Below, one piece after another: positions 1-6,868 of a stretch of DNA of 11,617 nt (position 1 is the stretch's first letter; the number at the start of each line of letters is the position of its first letter). The DNA is from Acidobacteriaceae bacterium (GTDB lineage Bacteria > Acidobacteriota > Terriglobia > Terriglobales > Acidobacteriaceae). The notes beneath the pieces were generated by a model, which saw only the letters and a list, made by a program, of their open reading frames with translations, was not told the origin of the DNA and did no database searches. The stretch lies in the NCBI GenBank assembly GCA_003132825.1, contig PKYX01000290.1, positions 1 to 11,617 on the forward strand. Direction: 5' to 3'. A program made the position numbers and the translations under genes.

Positions 1-2
1 AC

Positions 3-518
3 GCCCTCGACACCAAGTTCGCATTCAATGACCGCATGTTTTTCCCCGATCCGCAAACCTTTGAGCGGCTCGATTTCGCGCGCGATTCGGCCGAAGAAGA
101 GGCGGCCGACCAGAAAGCGCTCGAACTGCTCAGCAACTCTCCCTATAAGGACAAACTGGGCAATGCAGGACTATTCCTGCGAGAGCTCGAGGCGCATGCC
201 TCCGAACTCAGGAATCTGATCCTGCCCCATCTGGGCAGCAGCCTGGCCAATGGGAAGGCCATCCGCATGTCGGCCGTGCTCAATGCGGCTCCTCCGCTCG
301 AGGCCAGAAAAACCGACCAAATCGCCGCCTTGCCCCTGGGGGCACGCATCCGGCTCGATCCCTGGAGCGGGCGAGTGGAGCTGGTGAAGTCGAAGCCGGT
401 GGCGCTCACCACATCCCGGGAAAAGATGCCATTTGAGATCACGCCGTTTTTCCCCTACTTGACCCGGCTCTCGAGCTCGAGCGCTGACCGGGTGGCGCAG
501 ACCGCCCCAGTTCAATAG
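3..518 (+). CDS. Probable M48-like metallopeptidase, C-terminal part (cut by left edge)
   Basis: The frame is open from the first bases of the window with no stop before TAG at 516-518. The ATG at 36 is therefore probably internal and the true start lies outside. What is visible is about 171 residues of a soluble, acidic-to-neutral C-terminal region. The stretch AEEEAADQKALELL resembles the third zinc-ligand motif of M48 peptidases (Glu followed by an Ala-Asp pair in a helix). It is followed by a Ser-Pro-Tyr-Lys-Asp-Lys-Leu segment and a Phe-Leu-Arg-Glu-Leu helix, a pattern I associate with M48-type proteins of acidobacteria. The HExxH motif would lie upstream and cannot be seen, so the family call rests on a weak motif and general resemblance. 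No signal peptide or membrane helix is present in this part. The gene is convergent with the pilin gene downstream. Confidence 0.45.
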   Translation, partial: ALDTKFAFNDRMFFPDPQTFERLDFARDSAEEEAADQKALELLSNSPYKDKLGNAGLFLRELEAHASELRNLILPHLGSSLANGKAIRMSAVLNAAPPLEARKTDQIAALPLGARIRLDPWSGRVELVKSKPVALTTSREKMPFEITPFFPYLTRLSSSSADRVAQTAPVQ

Positions 519-644
519 CGGGGTTTTAGGTAAGAACGGGTGAGCATTCCATGACTCCGGGGGCGAGACCAACGGGACAGGCGACGGACAGCGTTCCACG
601 ACACGCAACGCTACCCTTGGGCCACCAGGGTTAGGCGGGAAACC

Positions 645-672
645 TCGGAGACTGGCGAAACCCAGTCTCCGA
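645..672 (-). terminator. Hairpin terminator candidate after the Flp pilin gene
   Basis: A perfect 11-bp inverted repeat (TCGGAGACTGG / CCAGTCTCCGA) with a 6-base loop begins 2 bases after the pilin TAA on the minus strand. The T-tract that follows on that strand is short (GGTTTCCC), so it is a structurally strong but only partly canonical intrinsic terminator. It could also end transcription from the convergent metallopeptidase gene. Confidence 0.55.
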
Positions 673-674
673 CG

Positions 675-842
675 TTATTGAGGAATCGCGCTTGAAACTT
701 GCGAGAACACGTTGTTGGCGTTTGAGCCAATCAGGCGGATGGTGCCGACGACGATCACTAGAATGACCGCCAGCATTACGGCGTACTCGGCAATATCCTG
801 ACCGCGTTCATCGGACCAAAGTTGTTCTAAGAACATTCTCAC
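675..842 (-). CDS. Flp/type IVb pilin (55 aa)
   Basis: This is a short gene of 55 codons encoding a Flp-family pilin. These are secreted, prepilin-peptidase-processed subunits of Tad-type adhesion pili. The N-terminus is short and charged, followed by the diagnostic G-x4-E-Y motif (Gly14, Glu19, Tyr20 in RGQDIAEYA). Cleavage is expected after Gly14. A single hydrophobic helix spans about residues 21-38 (AVMLAVILVIVVGTIRLI), followed by a short Asn/Ser-rich tail. I chose the GTG at 842-840 because GGAGGG (849-854) is 6 bases upstream of it. An ATG two codons later (836) is the alternative, with a 12-base spacing. A good sigma-70-like promoter lies about 115 bases upstream, and a perfect hairpin follows the stop. 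No other tad/cpa gene is in the window, so this is a solitary pilin locus here and assembly genes must be elsewhere. The family call is firm; which pilus it serves is unknown. Confidence 0.85.
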   Translation of the reverse strand: MRMFLEQLWSDERGQDIAEYAVMLAVILVIVVGTIRLIGSNANNVFSQVSSAIPQ

Positions 843-956
843 GAGGTGCCCTCCGTGCGCAGTTGCGCGTCTCGGTTAGATTCGACCAATGTGCGCTGGT
901 GTTTCCTGTGGAAAACGCGCCACTGATCACTGCCAAATTGCTGAGCTGACTCGGTT

Positions 957-985
957 ATGATAGTTCGGTCATGGTTCGCTGTCCA
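957..985 (-). promoter_or_regulatory. Sigma-70-like promoter of the Flp pilin gene
   Basis: On the minus strand there is TGGACA (980-985, 5/6 match to TTGACA), a 17-base spacer and TATCAT (957-962, 5/6 match to TATAAT). Transcription would start near 950, giving a 5' leader of roughly 105-110 bases before the pilin start. It lies downstream of the response-regulator stop, so the pilin gene can be transcribed on its own. Confidence 0.55.
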
Positions 986-996
986 GTAGCCCAGGG

Positions 997-1021
997 GTGC
1001 CGGGCACCGGCACGAAAGTGC
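997..1021 (-). terminator. Overlapping hairpins behind the response regulator
   Basis: GTGCCGG-GCA-CCGGCAC (997-1013, perfect 7-bp stem) overlaps GCAC-GAAA-GTGC (1010-1021, 4-bp stem, GNRA-like loop on the plus strand). They lie directly after the response-regulator stop on the minus strand and upstream of the pilin promoter. No T-tract follows, so this is at best a weak or Rho-assisted terminator. It may instead be a palindromic interspersed repeat. Confidence 0.3.
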
Positions 1022-1030
1022 TATACGCGG

Positions 1031-1720
1031 TTAGGCAATTGTCTTAAGCGGCAGTGACTGGTTGACCGCAAACAGGGCCAACTCCAAGCGGGTCGAGACC
1101 CCCAGTTTGTCGAAAATATTGCTCAGGTGGTGCTTGACCGTGTCCTCGCTGATCTTGAAATACTCCGCAATCTCCTTGTTGGCATAGCCGGCCACCACCG
1201 CCGCCACGATTTCCAGTTCCCGGGGGGTCAGCCCGAATTTTCTTTGCCGCGCCTCTTCTCCCGAAGACTGCACCAGGGTCCGCAGATACTGCACCAGGTT
1301 CGAGACACTTTCCCGGCCCACCCAATATTCCCCGGCCATCACCGTATCGATGCTCTTCAACAACAGCTGGGTGGCGGAATCCTTCAGAACCACGCCTCGC
1401 GCCCCGAGCTGCAGAGCCTCGACAATCTGATTTTTCTCGGCCGCGGCGGTGAGCAGAATGATGCGCACCGAATGTGACCCGGTATTGGTGTTCATTTCGC
1501 GCAGGGCTTCGAGCCCGGGATGACGGGGCATGGCCAGATCGAGAAGCAGGATGTCGGGCTTCAGTTGCCGGGCCAGCTTCACGGCTTCGGCCCCGTCGCA
1601 GGCTTCCCCGACCACGGTGAACTTGGGCTCGGCCTCGAGCAGTCGGCGCAGGCCGTCGCGGAAAATGGGATGGTCGTCGGCAATCAGAATACGAATGGCT
1701 TGTGATTTCTTATTTTCCAT
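1031..1720 (-). CDS. NarL/FixJ-type response regulator (REC + LuxR HTH)
   Basis: This is a 229-residue two-component response regulator. The receiver domain covers about residues 10-128, with the acidic pair Asp15/Asp16, phospho-acceptor Asp61 (LLLDLAMP), Thr91 and the conserved Lys113 (VLKDS). The LuxR-type DNA-binding domain covers about 163-225, with LTPRELEIV, NKEIAEYFKIS and the recognition region TVKHHLSNIFDKLGV. It is a cytoplasmic transcription factor activated by phosphorylation. The ATG at 1720 lies inside the end of the upstream histidine kinase gene. The 11-bp overlap implies translational coupling and a cognate pair. Length is typical for the family. Its target genes cannot be read from the sequence; the adjacent pilin gene is a possible but unsupported target. 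Confidence 0.93.
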   Translation of the reverse strand: MENKKSQAIRILIADDHPIFRDGLRRLLEAEPKFTVVGEACDGAEAVKLARQLKPDILLLDLAMPRHPGLEALREMNTNTGSHSVRIILLTAAAEKNQIVEALQLGARGVVLKDSATQLLLKSIDTVMAGEYWVGRESVSNLVQYLRTLVQSSGEEARQRKFGLTPRELEIVAAVVAGYANKEIAEYFKISEDTVKHHLSNIFDKLGVSTRLELALFAVNQSLPLKTIA

Positions 1721-3545
1721 ACACGATTTCCGGCTTCTGCGGGAAGCTGATTTCCAGCCGCGAACCCCGGCCGGGGTTTGATTCTATCGTGAGTTCGCCC
1801 GCAATCAAATGGACACGTTCCTTGATCACTACTGGGCCCTTGCCCATCGAATCGAGTTCCGCCTGGGTCAGCCGTCCGGAAAAGGGGAAGCCGGAGCCAT
1901 CATCCTCAATGACCACTTGCCAGTGGCTGGCGATTACCCCCAGCCGGACCAGCACCTTGCGCGCCCCGCTGTGCTTGCGCACATTAACCAGACCCTCCTG
2001 AACGATGCGGGCCAGTTCGCGGCACACCCCCTGCGGCATGTCGACCTCCTCCACCTCGGAAACGAAGCGGGCGGAGATGCCGGTTTCCCGCTGGAATCTC
2101 TCGACCGTGTCCGCCAGCAGACGCAGCAGACGCTTCGCATCCACATCGAGCGACTTCATCTGCTGCATGAGTTCCCGCAGCTTGAGAACCTCCTCGCGAA
2201 GCAGCCCTTGAATCCGCCCTAGTTCCTGAGGAGTCCGTGCCGGGTCGCTCGAGGATTGGCGGCGCAACACATCAACCTGCATCTCGACCGAGATGAGCGA
2301 CTGTACGGCTCCGTCATGCAGCTCCCGGGCAAAGCGGGCGCGCTCGAGCGCGCCGGCCCGCCGCCGCAAACGCCGCAACAGGTACACATTGTAAACCGCG
2401 GGTCCGACCCGGCGGACGTATTCCTGCAGGAAGCGCAGCTCTTCCTCGATATCACGACCAAAGGTAGGGTCGAGCAGGAAAATGCGACCCGACCACTCGC
2501 GTCCGAAGAGGAAGGAAACCGTAGCCAGGCTCTTGAATTGATGGCGTTTCCCCAGCCCGTCGAGAAAAGCCAGCGAAACCTCTTTCACCCGGGCTCCGTC
2601 TGCGTCCAACCCCACCAGCCGAGCCGGACCGTGTTTGGCGCGCTCGACATACATGGCTTCATCCGGGGACGCGTACAGGTAGGTGAGCTGGTCTGAGGGC
2701 GAGGTTTCCTGCCATTGGAAAACCGCCGGAGCCCCGCTCAAGGCGCGAATATCACCCAGGAAGACCAGCTGGCTGTTGGCTTCGAGGGAGGCAATCAGCG
2801 CCTGCTTCGCCCCGTAGGTGGAGAGCAAATCGCCGAGGATTTCCTGCATGGTGCCGGTCATGCCGGCTTCGACCCGGGCCAGGCCCAGGGCGCGCGCAAT
2901 CACCGCTTTTTCTCCCCGCAGTTGTTTTTGCTGCTCCGCCAGATAGCCGAGGAGCAGGCTCAGCACCAGCAGGTACACCGAGCGCATGAACAGGGCCTTC
3001 GGCACAAAGTCCACCGGATTTACCTTCAGCGCGGCTAAATGGTGCGCCAGAAGCACGCCATCCAGCCAGGCCAGGAATCCCAGATGAAAAATCAGGCTCT
3101 CGGCCCACAGCAGCACCAGGGCCACACCCGCGGTCCCCACCGTCTCCCACATTCCCCAGCGGTAGGCGGCGGCGGCCAGAACAAAAACAAAAAACAGAAA
3201 GAACGGGTTCCCGACACCCACCACAAAAATGGAGATCAGCGCCGGCCACACGATATCGGCGCCGTGCACCAGCAGGCGGAAGGATTCGGTTGATTCCCGC
3301 CGGCGCCGCAGCAGCACAATGACCAGAAAACTCTGGGTGATGTAGAAGGCCAGCAATCCGGAAACCCACACCGAGTAACGGATCTCTCCCGGATCGATCA
3401 GGATGGCGACCAGGGCGGACCCGGCCAGGAAAACCCGAGCCGCGGCCAGCCAACGCTCGACGCGGCGTATTTCGCCTGGGTCCGCCGGGGCTCGAAGCCG
3501 CCAGAAAGATCGTTGTCGAAGCAGCGGGAATAACAATGGGGACAA
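1710..3545 (-). CDS. Membrane sensor histidine kinase, NarL/DesK type (HisKA_3 + HATPase)
   Basis: This is a 611-residue sensor kinase. The N-terminal third is hydrophobic, with about five predicted membrane segments near residues 36-50, 58-79, 95-125, 135-155 and 185-202. A GAF-like or otherwise uncharacterised sensory region follows at about 225-390. The phospho-acceptor is His410 in RFARELHDGAVQSLI, typical of HisKA_3. The ATPase domain shows an N box (ARIVQEGLVNVRKHS, Asn521) and a G1 box (EDDGSGFPF, 547-555). The G2 region reads GKGPVVIKERV, where family members usually have G-x-G-L-x-G-M-x-E-R. The start is uncertain: the first possible codon is TTG (3543-3545), immediately after in-frame TAA and CGG codons. 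It has no clear Shine-Dalgarno sequence, and another TTG is three codons later. It overlaps the response regulator gene downstream and follows rlmN by 90 bases. The signal sensed is unknown. Confidence 0.92.
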   Translation of the reverse strand: MSPLLFPLLRQRSFWRLRAPADPGEIRRVERWLAAARVFLAGSALVAILIDPGEIRYSVWVSGLLAFYITQSFLVIVLLRRRRESTESFRLLVHGADIVWPALISIFVVGVGNPFFLFFVFVLAAAAYRWGMWETVGTAGVALVLLWAESLIFHLGFLAWLDGVLLAHHLAALKVNPVDFVPKALFMRSVYLLVLSLLLGYLAEQQKQLRGEKAVIARALGLARVEAGMTGTMQEILGDLLSTYGAKQALIASLEANSQLVFLGDIRALSGAPAVFQWQETSPSDQLTYLYASPDEAMYVERAKHGPARLVGLDADGARVKEVSLAFLDGLGKRHQFKSLATVSFLFGREWSGRIFLLDPTFGRDIEEELRFLQEYVRRVGPAVYNVYLLRRLRRRAGALERARFARELHDGAVQSLISVEMQVDVLRRQSSSDPARTPQELGRIQGLLREEVLKLRELMQQMKSLDVDAKRLLRLLADTVERFQRETGISARFVSEVEEVDMPQGVCRELARIVQEGLVNVRKHSGARKVLVRLGVIASHWQVVIEDDGSGFPFSGRLTQAELDSMGKGPVVIKERVHLIAGELTIESNPGRGSRLEISFPQKPEIVYGK

Positions 3546-3635
3546 CCGTTATGCGGTGAGGATGCCACGGATCTTAGTGATATTGAATGGGAAGAGCAAG
3601 CGAAACTTGGCCGCCGTCCCGTCCCCCCGAGAGGC

Positions 3636-4748
3636 TCAGCCCGGCTCGGCGAGCTCGAGGGTGCGCTTCAGTTGTCCGCAGGCGGCGTAGATATCGCGTC
3701 CGCGGGGACGGCGGACAAAGGCGGGCACTCGGGCGGCGGTCAGGATGCTCTGGAAGCGCTCGACGCGCTCCTCCGCCGGGGTGGCAAAAGAGATGCCCGG
3801 CCCGGGATTGAGCGCGATCAGATTGACCTTGGCCCGCACCCCCTGCAGCAGTTCGGCCAGCTCCCGGGCGTTTTCCTCCGAGTCGTTCACCTGGTCAAGA
3901 AGAACGTACTCGAAGGTAAGCTTTTCGCGATTCCGCAGAGGAAATTCGCGCGCCGCCATCATCAGCTTCTCCAGGTTCCATTTGCGATTGAGAGGCATGA
4001 GCTGGGCGCGCAATTCGTCATTCGGCGCGTTCAACGAAATGGCCAGCTTCGGACGGACCGGTTCGGCGCCAAAATCGTAAATGCGCGGCACGATGCCGGC
4101 GGTTGAGACCGTCATGCGCGACGCCGGAATGCCCACGCCCTCAATCAGCAGCAGAACCGCTTTCATGAAGCTTTCGTAGTTGAGAAAAGGCTCGCCCATG
4201 CCCATGAAAACCAGGTTGACGCGGTCTTCGGGCGGGGAAACATGCTGGTCATTGAGCACGGCAGAGACTTGGCCCACCATCTCTCCCGCCGTCAAGTTGC
4301 GCTTGACTCCAAGCAGCGCGGTCAGGCAGAAGCGGCAGTCGACGGCGCAGCCCACTTGGCTGGAGACGCAGACGGTGGCACGGTCCCAGCCGCGCGGCGG
4401 CGCGCCCGCCTCGCTCCCGTCGCCGGTTTCGCCCCCATCGCCTTCGGGCATCCACACGGTTTCCACGCTTTGGCCGTCGGCGAAGGCCATCAGGTAGCGG
4501 ACCGTCCCGTCCGAGGAGACGAATTTCCTTTCGATGCGGGGCCCGCCGAGCGAAAATTCGCTTGCGCCCAGGCTGCGCCGAAACTCGAGGGGGAGCGTCG
4601 AAATCTGTTCCGCCGACTGCACGCGCTGGCCGTAGAGGGCGTCGAACAATTGCCGGGCGCGGTAGGAGGGCTGGCCGAAGCGCTCGACAACCGCCCGCAG
4701 CTCCTCAAGAGTCAGGCCCAGCAGGGCGAGTGGTTTGGCGTCGCTCAT
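3636..4748 (-). CDS. rlmN: Dual-specificity RNA methyltransferase RlmN
   Basis: This radical-SAM enzyme methylates C2 of A2503 in 23S rRNA, and often of A37 in tRNA, in the cytoplasm; it affects decoding fidelity and drug sensitivity at the peptidyl transferase centre. The radical-SAM Cys-x3-Cys-x2-Cys is at Cys134, Cys138 and Cys141. The two catalytic cysteines are Cys127 (TVCVSSQVGC) and Cys357 (YAACGQL). Also typical are MGMGEPFLNY, the SAM-binding STAGIVPRI region and SLNAPNDELR. I start at the ATG at 4748, giving 370 residues, the usual family length. The frame is open to an ATG at 4904, but that would add 52 residues unlike the family and would start upstream of the best -10 element. 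No strong Shine-Dalgarno sequence precedes 4748. A Gly/Glu-rich insert lies at residues 102-122, just before the catalytic core. It is divergent from the M16 gene. Confidence 0.95.
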   Translation of the reverse strand: MSDAKPLALLGLTLEELRAVVERFGQPSYRARQLFDALYGQRVQSAEQISTLPLEFRRSLGASEFSLGGPRIERKFVSSDGTVRYLMAFADGQSVETVWMPEGDGGETGDGSEAGAPPRGWDRATVCVSSQVGCAVDCRFCLTALLGVKRNLTAGEMVGQVSAVLNDQHVSPPEDRVNLVFMGMGEPFLNYESFMKAVLLLIEGVGIPASRMTVSTAGIVPRIYDFGAEPVRPKLAISLNAPNDELRAQLMPLNRKWNLEKLMMAAREFPLRNREKLTFEYVLLDQVNDSEENARELAELLQGVRAKVNLIALNPGPGISFATPAEERVERFQSILTAARVPAFVRRPRGRDIYAACGQLKRTLELAEPG

Positions 4749-4828
4749 GGCAAAGGGATGGGCCGCGGCCCAGCTTTGATTGTAGAAGAAATCGCCGACC
4801 CAGAATCCCCGGGGGCGGGAAGAGTGGA

Positions 4829-4870
4829 TTTGCGAGTTACGTAAGTGATTGATTATAAAAGGATAATGTA
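4829..4870. promoter_or_regulatory. AT-rich divergent promoter island between rlmN and the M16 peptidase
   Basis: This is the most AT-rich stretch of the window. On the minus strand a consensus TATAAT (-10, 4852-4857) faces rlmN, about 100 bases before its ATG, with no good -35. On the plus strand TATAAA (4855-4860) and GATAAT (4862-4867) face the peptidase gene, also with poor -35 matches. I infer closely spaced or overlapping divergent promoters. Confidence 0.35.
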
Positions 4871-4963
4871 GAGATGCGCACGCCTTGCGCCCAGTGTGCA
4901 ACAATACCCCATTACGAGGTGGCGCGGGCGACGTTCGGCCGCCGGCTTCGGTAAAAAGCGCTT

Positions 4964-6241
4964 ATGGTTGGAGACTCTGACAACATCCGACGGGAAGTAT
5001 TGCCCAACGGGCTGACCATTCTCACCGAAGAGATGCAGCACATTCGCTCCGTCTCCATCGGGATATGGATCAAGACCGGGTCGCGGGACGAGGACCCGCA
5101 ATGGAATGGGATCTCCCATTTCATCGAGCACATGGTCTTCAAAGGGACCAAGCACCGTTCCGCCGAGGACATTGCCCGCCAGGTCGATTCGATTGGCGGC
5201 AATATGGACGCCTTCACCGCCAAGGAGTGCGTCTGCTTCAACATGAAGGTGCTCGATGAGCACCTGCCCATCGCCATGGAAATTCTCGGCGATCTGGCGC
5301 TGAATCCCATCTTCGATGTGCAGGACATCAGCCGCGAGCGGGGCGTGATCCTGGAAGAAATCAAGATGGATGAGGACAGCCCCGACTATCTGGTGCACGA
5401 GATTTTCACCCAGAACTTCTGGAAGGACCATCCCCTGGGCAAGCCCATTCTCGGGACCAAGGAGACGGTGAAAAAGTTCGAGCAGGCGAGCGTTCTCGAT
5501 TCCTACGGGCAGCGTTTTATTCCCGGCAATTTGATCGTGTGCGCCGCCGGCCATCTGAAGCACGAGCAGTTCGTCGAGCTCGCGATCAAGCACTTCGGGA
5601 AGATGAATCCCCGGAAAAACGGATCCCACGGGGGACCGCCCAAAGTGGTGCCCCGCATTGTCCTGCGCAACAAGAAGGCCCTCGAGCAGGTGCAGATTTG
5701 CGTGGGCGTGCCCTCGCATCCCATCGCCCACGAAAAACGGCATGCCTCTTATATTTTGAACACGCTGCTCGGCGGGGGAATGAGTTCGCGCCTGTTTCAA
5801 AATATCCGGGAACGTCAGGGGTTGGCGTATTCCATTTACAGCGACCTCAATCCATACCGCGATACCGGTTGCCTGTCGGTGTATGCCGGGACTTCGCACG
5901 AATCGGCGCTGAAGGTGGTGCAGTGCATCGTCTCGGAGTTCGCGAAGCTCAAATCGGATCCGGTTCCGGAAGAAGAACTGCGGCGCTCGAAGGACCAGTT
6001 GAAAGGCAGCTTGATGCTGTCGCTCGAGTCTTCGACGGCGCGCATGTCGAACCTGGCCCGCCAGGCGATGTATTTCGACCGCTTCTACGGGATGGACCAG
6101 TTGATTGAGAAAATCGAGGCCGTCACCGCCCTCGATCTGAAGCAACTCGCCGACGAGTTTTTTCACACCGAATCGATCGCCGTCACCATCCTCGGCAACC
6201 TGCACGGTCTGAAGCTGCGGCGCGAGCAACTGGCCTGCTGA
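4964..6241 (+). CDS. M16 family zinc peptidase (processing-peptidase-like)
   Basis: This is a 425-residue, single-chain M16B-type peptidase. The inverted zinc motif H-x-x-E-H is at residues 52-56 (HFIEH) with the distal ligand Glu132 (VILEEIKMDED), matching the HxxEH-x75-E spacing of mitochondrial processing peptidase beta. N-terminal PNGLTILTEEM and the GTKHRSAEDIARQVDSIGG region are typical. The second, inactive-fold half carries the GGGMSSRLFQNIRERQGLAYS segment with the conserved Arg and Tyr that close the active site. No signal peptide is visible, so it is predicted to be cytoplasmic, degrading or processing peptides. All key residues are present, so I predict an active enzyme. ATG 4964 is the first good start but has no strong Shine-Dalgarno sequence. 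It is divergent from rlmN and convergent with the anti-sigma gene, with a 42-base gap. Confidence 0.95.
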   Translation: MVGDSDNIRREVLPNGLTILTEEMQHIRSVSIGIWIKTGSRDEDPQWNGISHFIEHMVFKGTKHRSAEDIARQVDSIGGNMDAFTAKECVCFNMKVLDEHLPIAMEILGDLALNPIFDVQDISRERGVILEEIKMDEDSPDYLVHEIFTQNFWKDHPLGKPILGTKETVKKFEQASVLDSYGQRFIPGNLIVCAAGHLKHEQFVELAIKHFGKMNPRKNGSHGGPPKVVPRIVLRNKKALEQVQICVGVPSHPIAHEKRHASYILNTLLGGGMSSRLFQNIRERQGLAYSIYSDLNPYRDTGCLSVYAGTSHESALKVVQCIVSEFAKLKSDPVPEEELRRSKDQLKGSLMLSLESSTARMSNLARQAMYFDRFYGMDQLIEKIEAVTALDLKQLADEFFHTESIAVTILGNLHGLKLRREQLAC

Positions 6242-6283
6242 GCCGCCGATTTTCCCGCCGCGGTCTCGCCCTCGATTGAAAGC

Positions 6284-6868
6284 CTAGGCCAGAACCCAGG
6301 CGTGTCCCTCTAGGAGCGCCCGCGCCACCCCGGATAAGTATTGACCGAGACAACGCACGCAGGGCACATACCCCTCGCGGATCGCCTCCGCGGCTGCCAT
6401 CGAACGGACCCCGCCTTCTTTATTGTGGATGAAGGTACAACCGGCAACGTGGAAAACCCGGCCGCCGGTTGAGACGAGCACCACCAGATTGTCGGGAATC
6501 GCTCGACCGGACTGGGCATGCATGGACTGCAATCCCGGCTGCGTGCGGGCCGCGGAGTTGAGGATGCTCAAGCTTCCCGCGATCAGCGCGCCTGCGGCGA
6601 CGGCTACCAGCCAACCCAATGCCGTGCCTCGGCGGCCCGGCATAATCTCGCCGAGCCTTCCGCGCAAACGCCAACTGTAGCCGAGGGGAGCGCGGACCAG
6701 ACGATCGTCGCCATACAACTGGACCAGGTTGCGCGTGCCTTGAAGCACCGCGGTGCAGCGTTTGCACTGCCCGAAGTGCTCCTCCATCGCGGCCCGCAAT
6801 CCGGGATCGACGTCATCCTCCAGATAATTGGAGATCTCCGGCCAAACTCGCTCACAGGTGACTACCAT
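6284..6868 (-). CDS. Membrane-anchored zinc-finger anti-sigma factor with extra Cys/His module
   Basis: This 194-residue protein should hold the adjacent ECF sigma factor inactive. The N-terminal ZAS-type zinc finger shows Cys5 ... His31-x3-Cys35-x2-Cys38 (HFGQCKRC). One membrane helix lies at about 84-105, so the C-terminal half should be extracytoplasmic. That half (about 128-180) holds a second metal-ligand-like pattern: His140-x3-Cys144-x3-His148, then GYVPC-VRC with Cys170-x2-Cys173. It resembles the zinc-binding tail seen in some nucleases and Ada-like modules. I chose ATG 6868 because AAGGGA (6877-6882) is 8 bases upstream and the start overlaps the sigma stop by 7 bases, a coupled arrangement. 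A longer frame reaching 6907 lacks support. The anti-sigma call is strong; the role of the C-terminal module is inference. Confidence 0.9.
   Translation of the reverse strand: MVVTCERVWPEISNYLEDDVDPGLRAAMEEHFGQCKRCTAVLQGTRNLVQLYGDDRLVRAPLGYSWRLRGRLGEIMPGRRGTALGWLVAVAAGALIAGSLSILNSAARTQPGLQSMHAQSGRAIPDNLVVLVSTGGRVFHVAGCTFIHNKEGGVRSMAAAEAIREGYVPCVRCLGQYLSGVARALLEGHAWVLA

Noticed and set aside
2752..3453. 233-residue minus-strand frame in another phase of the histidine kinase gene
   Set aside because: Gly/Arg/Pro-rich composition typical of a shadow frame; the kinase frame is continuous and domain-bearing.
4749..4904. Upstream extension of rlmN to an ATG at 4904
   Set aside because: The added 52 residues are unlike the family, and the best -10 element lies downstream of that ATG.
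4853..6229. 458-residue open frame on the minus strand
   Set aside because: It is exactly antisense to the M16 peptidase, which has all its catalytic motifs; the antisense product shows no domain. GC-rich codon bias keeps antisense frames open.
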